This document shows positions 32,728 through 41,459 of a DNA stretch of 50,425 nt, piece by piece; position 1 is the first letter of the stretch; the number at the start of each line of letters is the position of its first letter. The notes beneath the pieces were generated by a model. The model ran no database searches. It was not told the origin of the DNA and saw nothing but the letters and a program-made list of their open reading frames with translations. Source of the stretch: Fervidicola ferrireducens (GTDB lineage Bacteria; Bacillota; Thermosediminibacteria; Thermosediminibacterales; Thermosediminibacteraceae); the NCBI RefSeq assembly GCF_001562425.1, contig NZ_LOED01000017.1, positions 1 through 50,425 on the forward strand, in the 5' to 3' direction. Position numbers and translations under genes: made by a program.

Positions 32728-32902
32728 TCGATAGTACGCCTAAGGCTCCATTGAAACATCGAAAAGGGTTTTCTTCCAGCACTATCCCGATCATACCATA
32801 CATGCTTTGCCCGAACAGCTCATCGGCGATTGCTTTCACCAAACATCAAGCCCACTAATTCAGCATTCAATGAGATGCCCCAATAATCCATCAGGCTGGA
32901 TG
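32728..32902 (-). other. Non-coding or decayed stretch upstream of the IS remnant
   Basis: No intact gene. A minus-strand frame reads KAIADELFGQSMYGMIGIVL, then EENPFRCFNGALGVLSSGKK and a stop, and looks like a decayed coding sequence I cannot assign. No left end of the IS605-type element could be found here. Confidence 0.4.
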
Positions 32903-33331
32903 TTACTTAAACACTTTCGTTAAAAGAATTTTTCTTATATCATCGTGAAGCGTTTCATACTTTGGGTTGTCCAGGTCCTCTTTGGTAATCCAGGCATACT
33001 CGGAATGTTCATCGTTAAGTTTTAAAGAAGAAATATCATCGTTTTTGGGTTTGACAAGGTATGTAAACACAACCCGGTATATATCCTCATCCCCGCTTTT
33101 ACTTTTTATATTTCTAACCGATAGCTCTTCCAACAATTCCACATCTAAATTGATTTCCTCTTTTGCCTCCCTGTACATGCCCTGAATGGGAATTTCATCG
33201 TATTTTATTTTTCCAGCGGGAACGTTCCAGACATTCGGAGCGACCTTGCAATGGGGAGCCCGTTTGGTAAGAAGAACTTTGCCTTCATGAAGTAAAATAA
33301 TTTCCACGGAAATTCGGTAATTAGGATACAT
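32903..33331 (-). CDS. Nudix hydrolase
   Basis: A 142-residue protein with the Nudix box GKIKYDE-X7-REAKEEINL at about residues 39-61; the glycine near the end of the box is replaced by Asn, but all acidic metal ligands are kept. Nudix enzymes hydrolyse nucleoside diphosphate derivatives, and the substrate cannot be predicted here. The KRAPHCKVAPNVWNVPAGKI segment is common in 8-oxo-dGTPase-like members. The ATG at 33329-33331 follows CTGGAGGAG; an in-frame ATG 12 codons upstream was rejected. It stands alone. Confidence 0.9.
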   Translation of the reverse strand: MYPNYRISVEIILLHEGKVLLTKRAPHCKVAPNVWNVPAGKIKYDEIPIQGMYREAKEEINLDVELLEELSVRNIKSKSGDEDIYRVVFTYLVKPKNDDISSLKLNDEHSEYAWITKEDLDNPKYETLHDDIRKILLTKVFK

Positions 33332-33412
33332 AAAATCTCCTCCAGATTTTATATATTTCATGCACATAACTCATTTCTCCATATCTTAGCAAAATTCCTT
33401 TTTGTTTATCAT

Positions 33413-33438
33413 AAACAAAAAAAGCCTATTTTCGGCTT
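33413..33438 (-). terminator. Terminator after the DedA gene
   Basis: The short hairpin AAGCC-GAAAATA-GGCTT on the minus strand is followed by seven U residues, 12 nt past the DedA stop codon. Confidence 0.65.
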
Positions 33439-33450
33439 CCTTAATTCCAT

Positions 33451-34053
33451 TCAAATTTTTAATTTTTTCTTAAGCAAAACGAACCCCAATATCAAAAAAA
33501 TCAGCGCACCGGTAGTCAGTGAATAATAATCCAGGTACAAGACAATCTTTCCCCATGCATTCCCGGCGAGCCTTCCCAGAAAAACCAGCACCGTGTTCCA
33601 GATAAACGTGCCTATTACGGTAAAACACAAAAAAATAGTTATTTTCATCTTTGCCATGCCTGCAGGGATTGAGATTATGCTTCTCATGAGAGGTATAAGT
33701 CTGCAAATCAAAACAGCTTTGCTGCCGTGTCTATTAAACCATTGCAGGGCTTTTCTTAAATCTTCTTTTTTAAAACGAAACACCTTAAAAAATCCTTTGT
33801 TAAAAAAGCTTTCTAGCCTACTCATTGTCAGCTTTCGGCCTATCATGTACAAAAAAAACGCTCCAGCCACCGCACCTAAAGTAGCGGATACAATAACCCC
33901 CCATACGCTCAATTTCGTATAAATAGTCATAAAACCACCAAAAAGCAGAATTACTTCAGAAGGTATGGGCGGGAAAATATTTTCTATGGTGATTAGCAAA
34001 AAGATGCCGACATAACCATAATTGTTGATAGTATTTATGACAAATTCCTTCAT
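33451..34053 (-). CDS. DedA family membrane protein
   Basis: A 200-residue membrane protein with four to five hydrophobic segments. Family motifs are ENIFPPIPSEVIL (about 24-36), GAVAGAFFLYMIGR (about 60-73) and the cytosolic RLIPLMRSIISIPAGMAKM (about 118-136) with its conserved arginines. DedA/SNARE-associated proteins include undecaprenyl-phosphate and lipid flippases; the exact substrate here is unknown. The ATG at 34051-34053 has GGAGG upstream. It marks the right end of the accessory segment next to the tRNA/tadA cluster. Confidence 0.92.
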   Translation of the reverse strand: MKEFVINTINNYGYVGIFLLITIENIFPPIPSEVILLFGGFMTIYTKLSVWGVIVSATLGAVAGAFFLYMIGRKLTMSRLESFFNKGFFKVFRFKKEDLRKALQWFNRHGSKAVLICRLIPLMRSIISIPAGMAKMKITIFLCFTVIGTFIWNTVLVFLGRLAGNAWGKIVLYLDYYSLTTGALIFLILGFVLLKKKLKI

Positions 34054-34218
34054 TTATACTTTCCTCCGCTGTTTATCACTTTATTTCGCCTTCTCATACA
34101 ATCATTCAATCATTCTTCTATCATAAAAACGCACGAGTCTTCACCTTTATTTAAAGACCACATCCCTATCTTACGTAGTAGTAATCTTGGAATGTGGTCA
34201 TGTGGACAAAAATAAAAA

Positions 34219-34313
34219 TGGCGGAGAGAGCGGGATTCGAACCCGCGAGACGGGCTAAACACCCGTCTACTCGATTTCCAGTCGAGCGCCTTCGACCACT
34301 CAGCCATCTCTCC
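34219..34313 (-). tRNA. tRNA-Ser (anticodon GGA)
   Basis: 95 nt including encoded CCA. The acceptor stem GGAGAGA/TCTCTCC has discriminator G; the anticodon loop CTGGAAA sits in a CTCGA/TCGAG stem; the long variable arm and GGTTCGAATCC T-loop are typical of tRNA-Ser. It is the last RNA gene of the cluster. Confidence 0.95.
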
Positions 34314-34355
34314 GCACGGTCTACCAATAGTTAAATATTTTATTTTTTTTTTATA

Positions 34356-34446
34356 TGGCGGAGAGAGTGAGATTCGAACTCACGAGGCGGGGTTGCCGCC
34401 TACTCGCTTTCGAGGCGAGCGCCTTCGACCACTCGGCCATCTCTCC
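34356..34446 (-). tRNA. tRNA-Ser (anticodon CGA)
   Basis: 91 nt with CCA. It has the same acceptor stem as the GGA isoacceptor; the anticodon loop CTCGAAA in a CTCGC/GCGAG stem gives CGA. The long variable arm is GC-rich. It lies directly downstream of tadA. Confidence 0.95.
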
Positions 34447-34452
34447 GCCAGA

Positions 34453-34911
34453 TTATAATCTCTTTTTCCTGAAAAATTCCTTCAGCAAGGAGCTGCATTC
34501 CTCAGCCAGCACCCCGGGTACGACTTCAGGATGGTGGTTGAACCTTTCCACTCCAAAGAGGTCCACCACGCTGCCCGCGGCACCAGCTTTCGGGTCCCAT
34601 GCACCGAAGACCACCCTGTCGAGCCTCGCAAGTATTATCGCTCCGGCGCACATGGGACATGGCTCCAATGTGACGTAAAGGCTGCATCCGATGAGTCTCC
34701 ATAAACCCACCGCTTCGCAGGCCTGTCTTATCGCCAAAACTTCCGCATGAGCGGTGGCGTCCTGAGTGATTTCCCTCATGTTGTGGGCCCTGGCGATAAC
34801 GCGGCCATCCTTTACGACAACCGCTCCTATGGGAACTTCGTCCATCTCAAAGGCCCTTTGCGCTTCCTTCAGCGCCTCGCGCATGAAGTATTCATGGCTT
34901 ACTTCCTGCAT
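34453..34911 (-). CDS. tadA: tRNA-specific adenosine-34 deaminase
   Basis: A 152-residue zinc deaminase that converts A34 to inosine in tRNA-Arg(ACG). The active site is His55-Ala-Glu57 (HAEVLA) and Cys85/Cys88 (PCPMCAGA). Length is normal. It is embedded in the tRNA cluster, with tRNA-Arg(CCT) and tRNA-Arg(ACG) upstream and two tRNA-Ser genes downstream, probably all on one transcript. In Bacillus tadA lies next to a tRNA-Ser gene and upstream of the SRP RNA and dnaX; here about 10 kb of accessory DNA separates it from ffs. The ATG is at 34909-34911. Confidence 0.96.
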   Translation of the reverse strand: MQEVSHEYFMREALKEAQRAFEMDEVPIGAVVVKDGRVIARAHNMREITQDATAHAEVLAIRQACEAVGLWRLIGCSLYVTLEPCPMCAGAIILARLDRVVFGAWDPKAGAAGSVVDLFGVERFNHHPEVVPGVLAEECSSLLKEFFRKKRL

Positions 34912-34934
34912 TATCCTTCCCTTTAAAAGTACAA

Positions 34935-35011
34935 TGGTGCGCCCGGGAGGACTCGAACCCCCGGCACGCGGTTTAGGAAACCGCTGCTCTTTCCTCCTGA
35001 GCTACGGGCGC
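34935..35011 (-). tRNA. tRNA-Arg (anticodon CCT)
   Basis: 77 nt with CCA. The acceptor stem is GCGCCCG/CGGGCGC; the anticodon loop TTCCTAA in a GCGGT/ACCGC stem gives CCT. The D- and T-loops are standard. Confidence 0.95.
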
Positions 35012-35028
35012 ATATTAGAAAAAATATA

Positions 35029-35105
<77 letters not shown>

Positions 35106-35110
35106 ACGCA

Positions 35111-35206
35111 TGGCGGAGAGAGCGGGATTCGAACCCGCGATACGGATTTTAGGTCCGTATAGTCGCTTAGCAGGCGACCGCCTTCGACCTTCTCGGCCAT
35201 CTCTCC
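35111..35206 (-). tRNA. tRNA-Ser (anticodon GCT)
   Basis: 96 nt with CCA. The acceptor stem is GGAGAGA/TCTCTCC; the anticodon loop CTGCTAA in a GTCGC/GCGAC stem gives GCT. The long variable arm contains an ATACGGA hairpin. Confidence 0.95.
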
Positions 35207-35216
35207 CCGGTACTTC

Positions 35217-35303
35217 TGGCAGAGGGGGAGGGATTCGAACCCCCGGCCCTTTTGGGGCACTGGTTTTCAAGACCAGCTCCTTAAACCACTCGGACACCCC
35301 TCC
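35217..35303 (-). tRNA. tRNA-Ser (anticodon TGA)
   Basis: 87 nt with CCA. The acceptor stem is GGAGGGG/CCCCTCT with a terminal G-U pair; the anticodon loop CTTGAAA in a CTGGT/ACCAG stem gives TGA. It is the first gene of the cluster, just downstream of the promoter. Confidence 0.94.
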
Positions 35304-35323
35304 GCTCTTTCGCGGCAATTCAA

Positions 35324-35352
35324 AGTATAGCACATAAAATGCTCATTGTCAA
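35324..35352 (-). promoter_or_regulatory. Sigma-A promoter of the tRNA/tadA cluster
   Basis: On the minus strand TTGACA (35347-35352), a 17-nt spacer and TATACT (35324-35329), about 20 nt upstream of the first tRNA. It is strong, as expected for a stable-RNA operon. Confidence 0.85.
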
Positions 35353-35402
35353 CCGCAACGAATTACAATATATGTTATAATATAGTTCGGGAGGAATTTA
35401 AA

Positions 35403-36595
35403 ATGAACCTTTCTTTTTTTTCAGCAGAAGGCCGCAACCTTTTTCTCATTTCCGCGGGCGTTTTTATCGCTCAAATAGTGTTTTCTTCCATAACTCCTTT
35501 TCTTCCGTCCCTTTTAATTGAGATGGGACTGAAGTCCAATATACCGCTGTGGTCGAGCCTTATCTTTGCCGCCAATTCATTGACCAGCGGCATCATGGCC
35601 CCTATATGGGGTGCTATATCGGACCGCTACGGCAAAAAACCCATGATGGCTCGGGCGGGCCTGGGCATGGGAGTCGTGTACTTATTGACAGCATTTTCCA
35701 AAAACCACATTCAACTCCTTCTGCTTCGCGCTTTGAACGGGATATTTGCCGGTTATATACCGGCGGCAATCACCTTCGTAGCTTCCACCAGCAGGCCTGA
35801 AAAACTGAGTCAAAACATCGGACTTGTAAATGCCGCATCGGCCGTCGGTGCAATAAGCGGACCTCTAATAGGCGGTCTCCTGGCGAAAATTTTTGGCATC
35901 AGGGGAAGTCTAATAGTTACCGCTTTTCTTCTTATCATAGCCGGGATTCTGCCTTACGCTACGGGAGTAAAGGAACCACGCGGCGAGGCGAATCGCGCTC
36001 CATTCGGGAGAGTATCGCCGAACCTCTTAAAAACCGGCAGCTTTTTTTGATCTTCATGACAGGCTTTTTGATACAGGCGGCGCTAATGGCAATACTTCCT
36101 ACATTAAACCTCGTCATTCGAAATCTCTCGCCGGAAAATGCCGAATTTTATACGGGGCTCGTTTTTTCGATTATCGGAATATCCACCGCCATAGCATCGC
36201 CTTTTATCGGCAGAATCACGAGTATCCCCCTAACTACATTATACAGGCTGATGATACTCGGCGGTTCTCTGCTCACCGCTCTTCAGGGGTTTGCCAGTTC
36301 CGTTATATCGCTATTAACGTTGAGGTTTATCTTTGGATTTTTCAATGCGGGCATGACCATAGTGGGCAACGTGCTTATAGCAAAATCGGGTGATAGCAAA
36401 AACCAGGGAAGCTCCTTCGGGGTATACAACGGCATAATCTCCATAGGCCTCGTATTTGGGTCAACATTAGGCGGCGTCATGAGCAATCGCTTCGGACTTG
36501 CCTATTCGTTTTTTTCAAGTGCCTTTCTATTACTTGCTTCATTCTTTCTTTCGTTTCTAATAAGAGAACCGGAAAAGGAGAAAAGCGAAATCTGA
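35403..36595 (+). pseudogene. MFS drug-type transporter split by a frameshift
   Basis: Two overlapping frames make one major-facilitator protein of about 395 residues. The first (from ATG 35403, GGGAGG upstream) covers TM1-6 and includes the motif-A loop WGAISDRYGKKPMM and the drug-antiporter-like AAITFVAST region; after about 200 residues it drifts into nonsense and stops at 36050. The second frame (-1) reads RESIAEPLKNRQLFLIFMTG and continues through TM7-12 to 36595. One base is missing in the GC-rich stretch near 35975-36000. A TATAAT lies at 35376-35381 without a clear -35. It may be a real pseudogene or a sequencing error. Confidence 0.85.
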
Positions 36596-36598
36596 CCG

Positions 36599-37024
36599 TT
36601 ATAATTCTTCCTTACCCTCTCTCTTCCACGAAATAACATTTAATTCGACGCCGTCTTCGGTTTCCGAAACTTCCACCACCACCGAAAGGATCTCCTTTGC
36701 CCGGCCGGCCAACCCCCGGGAAATTATTTTCAGCCTGCCGGGGCTTAATTTTTGAACAGAAACTTCGAAATACCCGTCTCCCAAACTCTCGCTCCCTGCA
36801 GGTTTGTAGTTCGGGTCCTTTTTTAGAGCCGCAAGGGTTTTTTGAACTCCCGCCTCGGCAAGATAATACGATATCGTGGCATCCCTGAAATAAGACGTTT
36901 TTTTCAGCTCCGACGACATCATATCAATGACCATTACACCTATTAAAAAAAGCAATGAAGCCGCAAAAATGACGTTAACAAGGGCAAAACCCGGGTATCC
37001 ATTTTTTGATAAAGCTTTATTCAT
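36599..37024 (-). CDS. PilX-like type IV pilin-related membrane protein
   Basis: A 141-residue protein with a prepilin-like N-terminus, NGYPGFALVNVIFAASLLFL: a short leader ending Gly, then Phe and a hydrophobic helix. The Glu normally at position 5 of mature pilins is replaced by Asn, as in some minor pilins. The segment YYLAEAGVQKTLAALKKDP matches the PilX N-terminal family. No other pilus genes are in the window. The ATG at 37022-37024 has GGAGGT 7 nt upstream; an in-frame ATG 12 codons earlier was rejected. It lies 32 nt after the deacetylase gene and is the last gene of that transcription unit. Confidence 0.78.
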   Translation of the reverse strand: MNKALSKNGYPGFALVNVIFAASLLFLIGVMVIDMMSSELKKTSYFRDATISYYLAEAGVQKTLAALKKDPNYKPAGSESLGDGYFEVSVQKLSPGRLKIISRGLAGRAKEILSVVVEVSETEDGVELNVISWKREGKEEL

Positions 37025-37056
37025 CCTGTCAACCTCCGCCGCGATTTTGCCCGGCT

Positions 37057-38298
37057 TCAATCGCCGTTGTGATTTTCCTCGATTTTCTCCGTTTTCATCA
37101 ATTCCGCCAGGAATATCATTTGGTCCACCGTAACGAACTTGTAACCGCGATTCTTCAATTCATCGATTACAACCGGAAGAGCTTTTACGGTATTGGTTCT
37201 GTCGCCCCCTTTGAAACCCACCAAGTCCCCGCTGTCGTGAAACAGGATTATAGAACCGGGCTTTACTTGCTTTACCACATTGGAAACTATGCTAGCAGGC
37301 GGCAGCTCCGCCCAGTCCATAGTAGATACATCCCAGAGCACCACAGTATATCGCTCATCCTTCAAAAACTTTCTGGCATAGGCGGTATATAGGCCCCTCG
37401 GCGGCCTGAACAGCGTTGTCCTCACACCGGTGGCTTTTTTTATAGCCTCCTCTCCTTTTTTAATCTCCTCCCGCGTTGCTGCGGTGGTAAGCGGAATAAG
37501 ACTCCGGTGGGAATAGGTGTGATTTCCAATAGAATGTCCTTCCTTCACTATTCTCCTTGCGATTTCAGGGTACTGCTCAGCGTTCTTCCCTATGAGGAAA
37601 AAAGTGGCGGGGACGTCCTTTTCCTTTAATATATCCAGTATTTCAGGAGTATAGATCGGGTCCGGCCCATCGTCAAAGGTGATGGCCACGTACTTAAAGT
37701 GCTCTGGCCCTCTTCTGATTATATCCCTTTGCACGCCAAAACCCTTGTAAACGTATTTGTTGAAGTAAAAAAGAAGTATTAAAAAGATCAAAAGGGAGGC
37801 AAATGCCACTCTGGTTAAACTCTCGGGCTTCAGGCGCTTTTCCAGGGCCGGCGGCCAAAATTGCACGGCAAGAATTCCAAATATAAGGAACGATATTATT
37901 ATGAACGAGTCGCTCTTAAAGAATTTAAATGAAAGCAAGGGAATTAGAAAAGAAGAAGCAAATACGGCGCTGTCGTAATCGTTGAATAAAAACTTCAAAA
38001 GCAGAAAGAAAAAAAACACGAAAAGCCCTAAATATGGCGACATATAGGTGATTACTCCCAGGGCCACGGCTTCGGAAGTATCGCCTTCGCCCTTGTTAAA
38101 AAGAGGCTTTGCGTGGCCCACCAGTAATCCGCTCGATGCCAGAAGGTAGGACATTCCCGAATCCAAATATGTACCGGCAAGTTTCATGGCAAAATAACCT
38201 TTAGAAAAATCAAGGGTTAAACCTGCCGTGCGGTCTTTAATAACAAAAAAACTGCCAATTAAATACGAAACTATCCCGAAAAGCCAGAGCTGCGCCAT
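37057..38298 (-). CDS. Membrane-anchored polysaccharide deacetylase (NodB domain)
   Basis: A 413-residue protein. About the first 195 residues contain several hydrophobic segments (including FFFLLLKFLF and the region around 120-185), an unusual multi-span anchor. The NodB domain (about 205-400) shows the catalytic motifs TFDDGPDP, HTYSHRS (metal His pair), RPPRG and LFHDSG. Such enzymes de-N-acetylate peptidoglycan or surface glycans. The ATG at 38296-38298 follows AGGGGTGA. It lies 64 nt downstream of the efflux permease and may be cotranscribed with the efflux operon. Confidence 0.88.
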   Translation of the reverse strand: MAQLWLFGIVSYLIGSFFVIKDRTAGLTLDFSKGYFAMKLAGTYLDSGMSYLLASSGLLVGHAKPLFNKGEGDTSEAVALGVITYMSPYLGLFVFFFFLLLKFLFNDYDSAVFASSFLIPLLSFKFFKSDSFIIISFLIFGILAVQFWPPALEKRLKPESLTRVAFASLLIFLILLFYFNKYVYKGFGVQRDIIRRGPEHFKYVAITFDDGPDPIYTPEILDILKEKDVPATFFLIGKNAEQYPEIARRIVKEGHSIGNHTYSHRSLIPLTTAATREEIKKGEEAIKKATGVRTTLFRPPRGLYTAYARKFLKDERYTVVLWDVSTMDWAELPPASIVSNVVKQVKPGSIILFHDSGDLVGFKGGDRTNTVKALPVVIDELKNRGYKFVTVDQMIFLAELMKTEKIEENHNGD

Positions 38299-38362
38299 TA
38301 CGAATCACCCCTGTATTTTATATATAACATAAAATTCCCTTTTTGGCGCATGCCCTGCCTTT

Positions 38363-39697
38363 TTATCTCCTCAGGGCCTCCACCGGCGGAACGGAAGCCG
38401 CCGTCCATGCCGGATATACCCCGAAGATCAGGCCGCAGCCCAAAGCCACGAACACCGCAACCCTTACAGCCTCTGCGCTTATCACCGCGTTAAAGCCGTA
38501 CCGGTTGAAAAGATTCACGCCCCAGATTCCGAGGGCCGTACCTGTCGCCGCACCCATCCCGCTCAGGTAAAAGGCTTCCATCAAAAACTGCAAGAGCAGG
38601 TCAAACTTTTTTGCACCGAGGGCCCTCCTCACTCCTATTTCCGCGGTCCTTTCGGTGACCGCCACCAGCATTATGTTCATTATGCCGAGCCCTCCAACCA
38701 GGAGGGACACCGCCGCTATTCCTCCTAAGAGCAGGGTCATTACGCGGTTCGCCTTGTCCGCTTCTTCCACAAGTGTGTTTAGATTAGTGATTGTTATTAT
38801 ATCCTTGCCCAGCTCCAGGGCGGGCTTTTCTTCTTTACTTTGGTCTTCCGGCTGCGGAGCCGGCAATGTCTCCACCGGCTTTTCTGCGCCTTCTTTCCCG
38901 GGCATTTGCTGCTGTTCACCGTCGCCCGGCTTCGGTGCGGTTGCGTCAAACCCCAATTTCCTCCTGTAGATCCTCCCCAGCTGGGCTATGGCAAGGTCCG
39001 CAGCTTTCGCCGATTCGGCCTTGACCCACAATTCGTCTACCGTCTTTTTCCCCGCTATCTTCAAAGCGGTGGTGTAAGGTATCACCACCTTGTCGTCAAT
39101 GCCCTCCGCTTGGCCGGGACCCTTTTTTTCCAGAACTCCCACAATCCTGTAAGTCTGTCCGTTTAACGTCAATGTCTGGCCCACGGGACTTCTCCCGCCC
39201 AAAAGCCCTGCTCCGATATTGTATCCCAATACAGCAACGGGAGAGCGCTGCTCCACGTGCCATTTCGTGAAAAAGCGGCCGGACACCAGCCTGTGGTCGC
39301 GAAGCTCGGGAAAATCGCTGGATACTCCGATTATCTCCACCTGGCCCCTTGCCCTGCGCCAGCGCATGACGGCATTTGTCCGAACCACCGGTGAAGCGTA
39401 CTTCAAACCTGAAACCCTTTCCAAAAGCTCCTCAGCTTCTTCCGGCATAAACTCGGCTTTCGCGTCGTGCGCCTTTATTACGATGACGTTGGAGCCCAGG
39501 CTCTCAAACTGCTTTACTACGGCAAGGCGAGCCCCTTCTCCTATGCCCATGAGGCTTACGACCGAAGCAACCCCTATCGCCACTCCTAGAACGGTAAGCC
39601 CGGACCGAAGAGGGTTTATGACCACTCCCTGCCACGCCATCTGGGCTGCGAAAAAGAACCTCACCCAGAAGGACCGCCACGATTTAAACAGGCTCAC
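38363..39697 (-). CDS. MacB-type ABC transporter permease (FtsX domain)
   Basis: A 444-residue protein with an N-terminal TM (GLTVLGVAIGVASVVSLMGIG), a large extracytoplasmic MacB-PCD-like domain (about 50-320) and three C-terminal TMs ending in the FtsX signature TERTAEIGVRRALGAKK (about 350-366). The extracytoplasmic part contains a low-complexity Gln/Pro/Glu insertion (QQQMPGKEGAEKP, about 264-300). The ATPase is a separate gene, unlike E. coli MacB. With the adaptor and the TolC-like protein of the same operon it would form a MacAB-TolC-like exporter of lipids, peptides or drugs. Confidence 0.92.
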   Translation of the reverse strand: MSLFKSWRSFWVRFFFAAQMAWQGVVINPLRSGLTVLGVAIGVASVVSLMGIGEGARLAVVKQFESLGSNVIVIKAHDAKAEFMPEEAEELLERVSGLKYASPVVRTNAVMRWRRARGQVEIIGVSSDFPELRDHRLVSGRFFTKWHVEQRSPVAVLGYNIGAGLLGGRSPVGQTLTLNGQTYRIVGVLEKKGPGQAEGIDDKVVIPYTTALKIAGKKTVDELWVKAESAKAADLAIAQLGRIYRRKLGFDATAPKPGDGEQQQMPGKEGAEKPVETLPAPQPEDQSKEEKPALELGKDIITITNLNTLVEEADKANRVMTLLLGGIAAVSLLVGGLGIMNIMLVAVTERTAEIGVRRALGAKKFDLLLQFLMEAFYLSGMGAATGTALGIWGVNLFNRYGFNAVISAEAVRVAVFVALGCGLIFGVYPAWTAASVPPVEALRR

Positions 39698-39709
39698 TTT
39701 TATTCCCCC

Positions 39710-41434
39710 TCAGTTCCCTTTGTCGCCGGAGCTTGCGCCGTCACCCTGGCCTTCGCCGCTTCCTTGCTTGTTCGTTCCGGGAAGAATCTCGTTTGATTTA
39801 ATACGCTGTCCCGGAAGTATATCTGCACTGCTTCCGGTGACCACCAGCTGCCCTTCCTCAAGGCCGCTCTTTATTTGGGCATAACGGTCGTTCATAAGGC
39901 CCAGTTCGACGCGGACCACCTTCGTAGTTCCATCGGGCTGCAGAACTTCCACCGAAGGCTGTCCGTCTTCTTCGAATACCGCCTCCACCGGGACGAGCAG
40001 CACATCTTTTGCGCTTCCCGCCTCTATGTACGCTCTCGCCTGCATCCCGGGCCGAAGCTCCGGGCTTCCCTTTACGCTAATTAATACCTCAAACCTGGTG
40101 ATGCCGCTCATGTCCTTGCCCATGGTGGCAACATGCAATACCTTGCCATCGAAAGTCTTTCCCGGCAGGGCGTCTACAGTCACCTTCACCGGCGAGCCCT
40201 GTTTTACCAAAAGCACGTCAACGTCGTCCACCTGGGACCAAATCTGCATGTCCTCCACGTTGTACACGCTGCCCAACCATTCGCCCATCTGCACCGTCCT
40301 GCCAGGTTGGGCGTTGATATCCGCAACTATACCGTCCATAGGAGCCCTTATCTCCAAAAGTTCCATCTGGCCGTAAAGCCGTCTCAATTTATCCTCAAGC
40401 TCCATGACCTTTTCCAGCTCTTCCTCCAGCATGTCCCTTACGTCGGAACCGGCCAGGGATATTATGGCATCGCCTTTTTTCACTTTATTTCTGTCTTTTA
40501 CGTATACTTTCGTCACCCTGGCTTCGACGGTGCTGGTAATGGTCTCTTCCACGGAATAACCTTCCACCTTGGAAGGGAATCTCAACCAAAGCACTCCGGG
40601 GTCATCGGGTTTTGTCACGTTTTCCGGTGCAACGCCTATGTAAACCGACATATCCGGCATCACGAGCCCGGGATTGTCACCCTCGATGGTCATATAGTAG
40701 ACGTACTGGTAAAGGGGCTCGGCCCCATCGCCCTCACCTGTCCCGGAAACCGGTTCGGGGACCGGCTCTGAGTTTATATCCGTTATCCTGCCTTCTATAA
40801 CCCCTTCGAACTGGTTGAACCTCAAAAAAGCCTTCGTACAGCCTTTTGCTATCTCGTATTCACCCGGATTAAGCTTCGCGATTACCTTAAACTTCGAATC
40901 GTCGACTATCCTCGCAACCACTTCCCCTTGCTTCAATTCAGCCCCTTCTTTGACGGTTAGGCCTATTACCCTTCCGTCCACCGGTGCCTTCAACGTAATG
41001 CCCTCCGCCGGATTCATCCGGTAAATCTCTTCGGGCTTAAGCCCCACCTTGTCTGCAAGGGATTCTTTGGCCGCCTTGAGCTGCTGCTCTAAAGACTCTA
41101 TCTCTGCCTGAATGTTAGGCGCTCTGAGCCTTACGAGGAGCTGTCCCGCCTTTACTTCATCTCCCTCTTTTACCAGCACCTCCTCAATTATATAACTTGC
41201 TGGGCCCTGTCCGTCCATGCTGTACGGCACCATTATCCCGCCACCGCGGCTGGGGTTTAGCGGGCCAGAAGTTTCCACTCCTACACTTATGTCTCCCCGT
41301 ATCACCTTAGCCGTGGCGTAAAGCGGGCCTGTAGTTTTTTCTTCCGGAGGAGGCATAAGGCTCTTGAAAGCGTAAAATCCGCCCGCCGCCACTGCAGCTA
41401 CGACGATAATCACCGCTAGAATCTTTTTGTACAC
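39710..41434 (-). CDS. Efflux adaptor (MacA/HlyD family) of double length
   Basis: A 574-residue membrane-fusion protein with an N-terminal TM anchor (KILAVIIVVAAVAAGGFYAF). It appears to contain two adaptor units: the first lipoyl/barrel-sandwich region at about 60-195 (EEVLVKEGDEVKAGQLLVRL ... GRVIGLTVKEGAELKQGEVV) and a second at about 285-420 (VTKVYVKDRNKVKKGDAI ... GIVADINAQPGRTVQMGE), then a normal beta-barrel and membrane-proximal domain. MacA proteins are usually about 370-400 residues. The C-terminus is rich in Gly/Gln/Ser. It lies between the ATPase and permease genes. Confidence 0.87.
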   Translation of the reverse strand: MYKKILAVIIVVAAVAAGGFYAFKSLMPPPEEKTTGPLYATAKVIRGDISVGVETSGPLNPSRGGGIMVPYSMDGQGPASYIIEEVLVKEGDEVKAGQLLVRLRAPNIQAEIESLEQQLKAAKESLADKVGLKPEEIYRMNPAEGITLKAPVDGRVIGLTVKEGAELKQGEVVARIVDDSKFKVIAKLNPGEYEIAKGCTKAFLRFNQFEGVIEGRITDINSEPVPEPVSGTGEGDGAEPLYQYVYYMTIEGDNPGLVMPDMSVYIGVAPENVTKPDDPGVLWLRFPSKVEGYSVEETITSTVEARVTKVYVKDRNKVKKGDAIISLAGSDVRDMLEEELEKVMELEDKLRRLYGQMELLEIRAPMDGIVADINAQPGRTVQMGEWLGSVYNVEDMQIWSQVDDVDVLLVKQGSPVKVTVDALPGKTFDGKVLHVATMGKDMSGITRFEVLISVKGSPELRPGMQARAYIEAGSAKDVLLVPVEAVFEEDGQPSVEVLQPDGTTKVVRVELGLMNDRYAQIKSGLEEGQLVVTGSSADILPGQRIKSNEILPGTNKQGSGEGQGDGASSGDKGN

Positions 41435-41459
41435 AAAAATTACCCCCTCTACACTAAAA

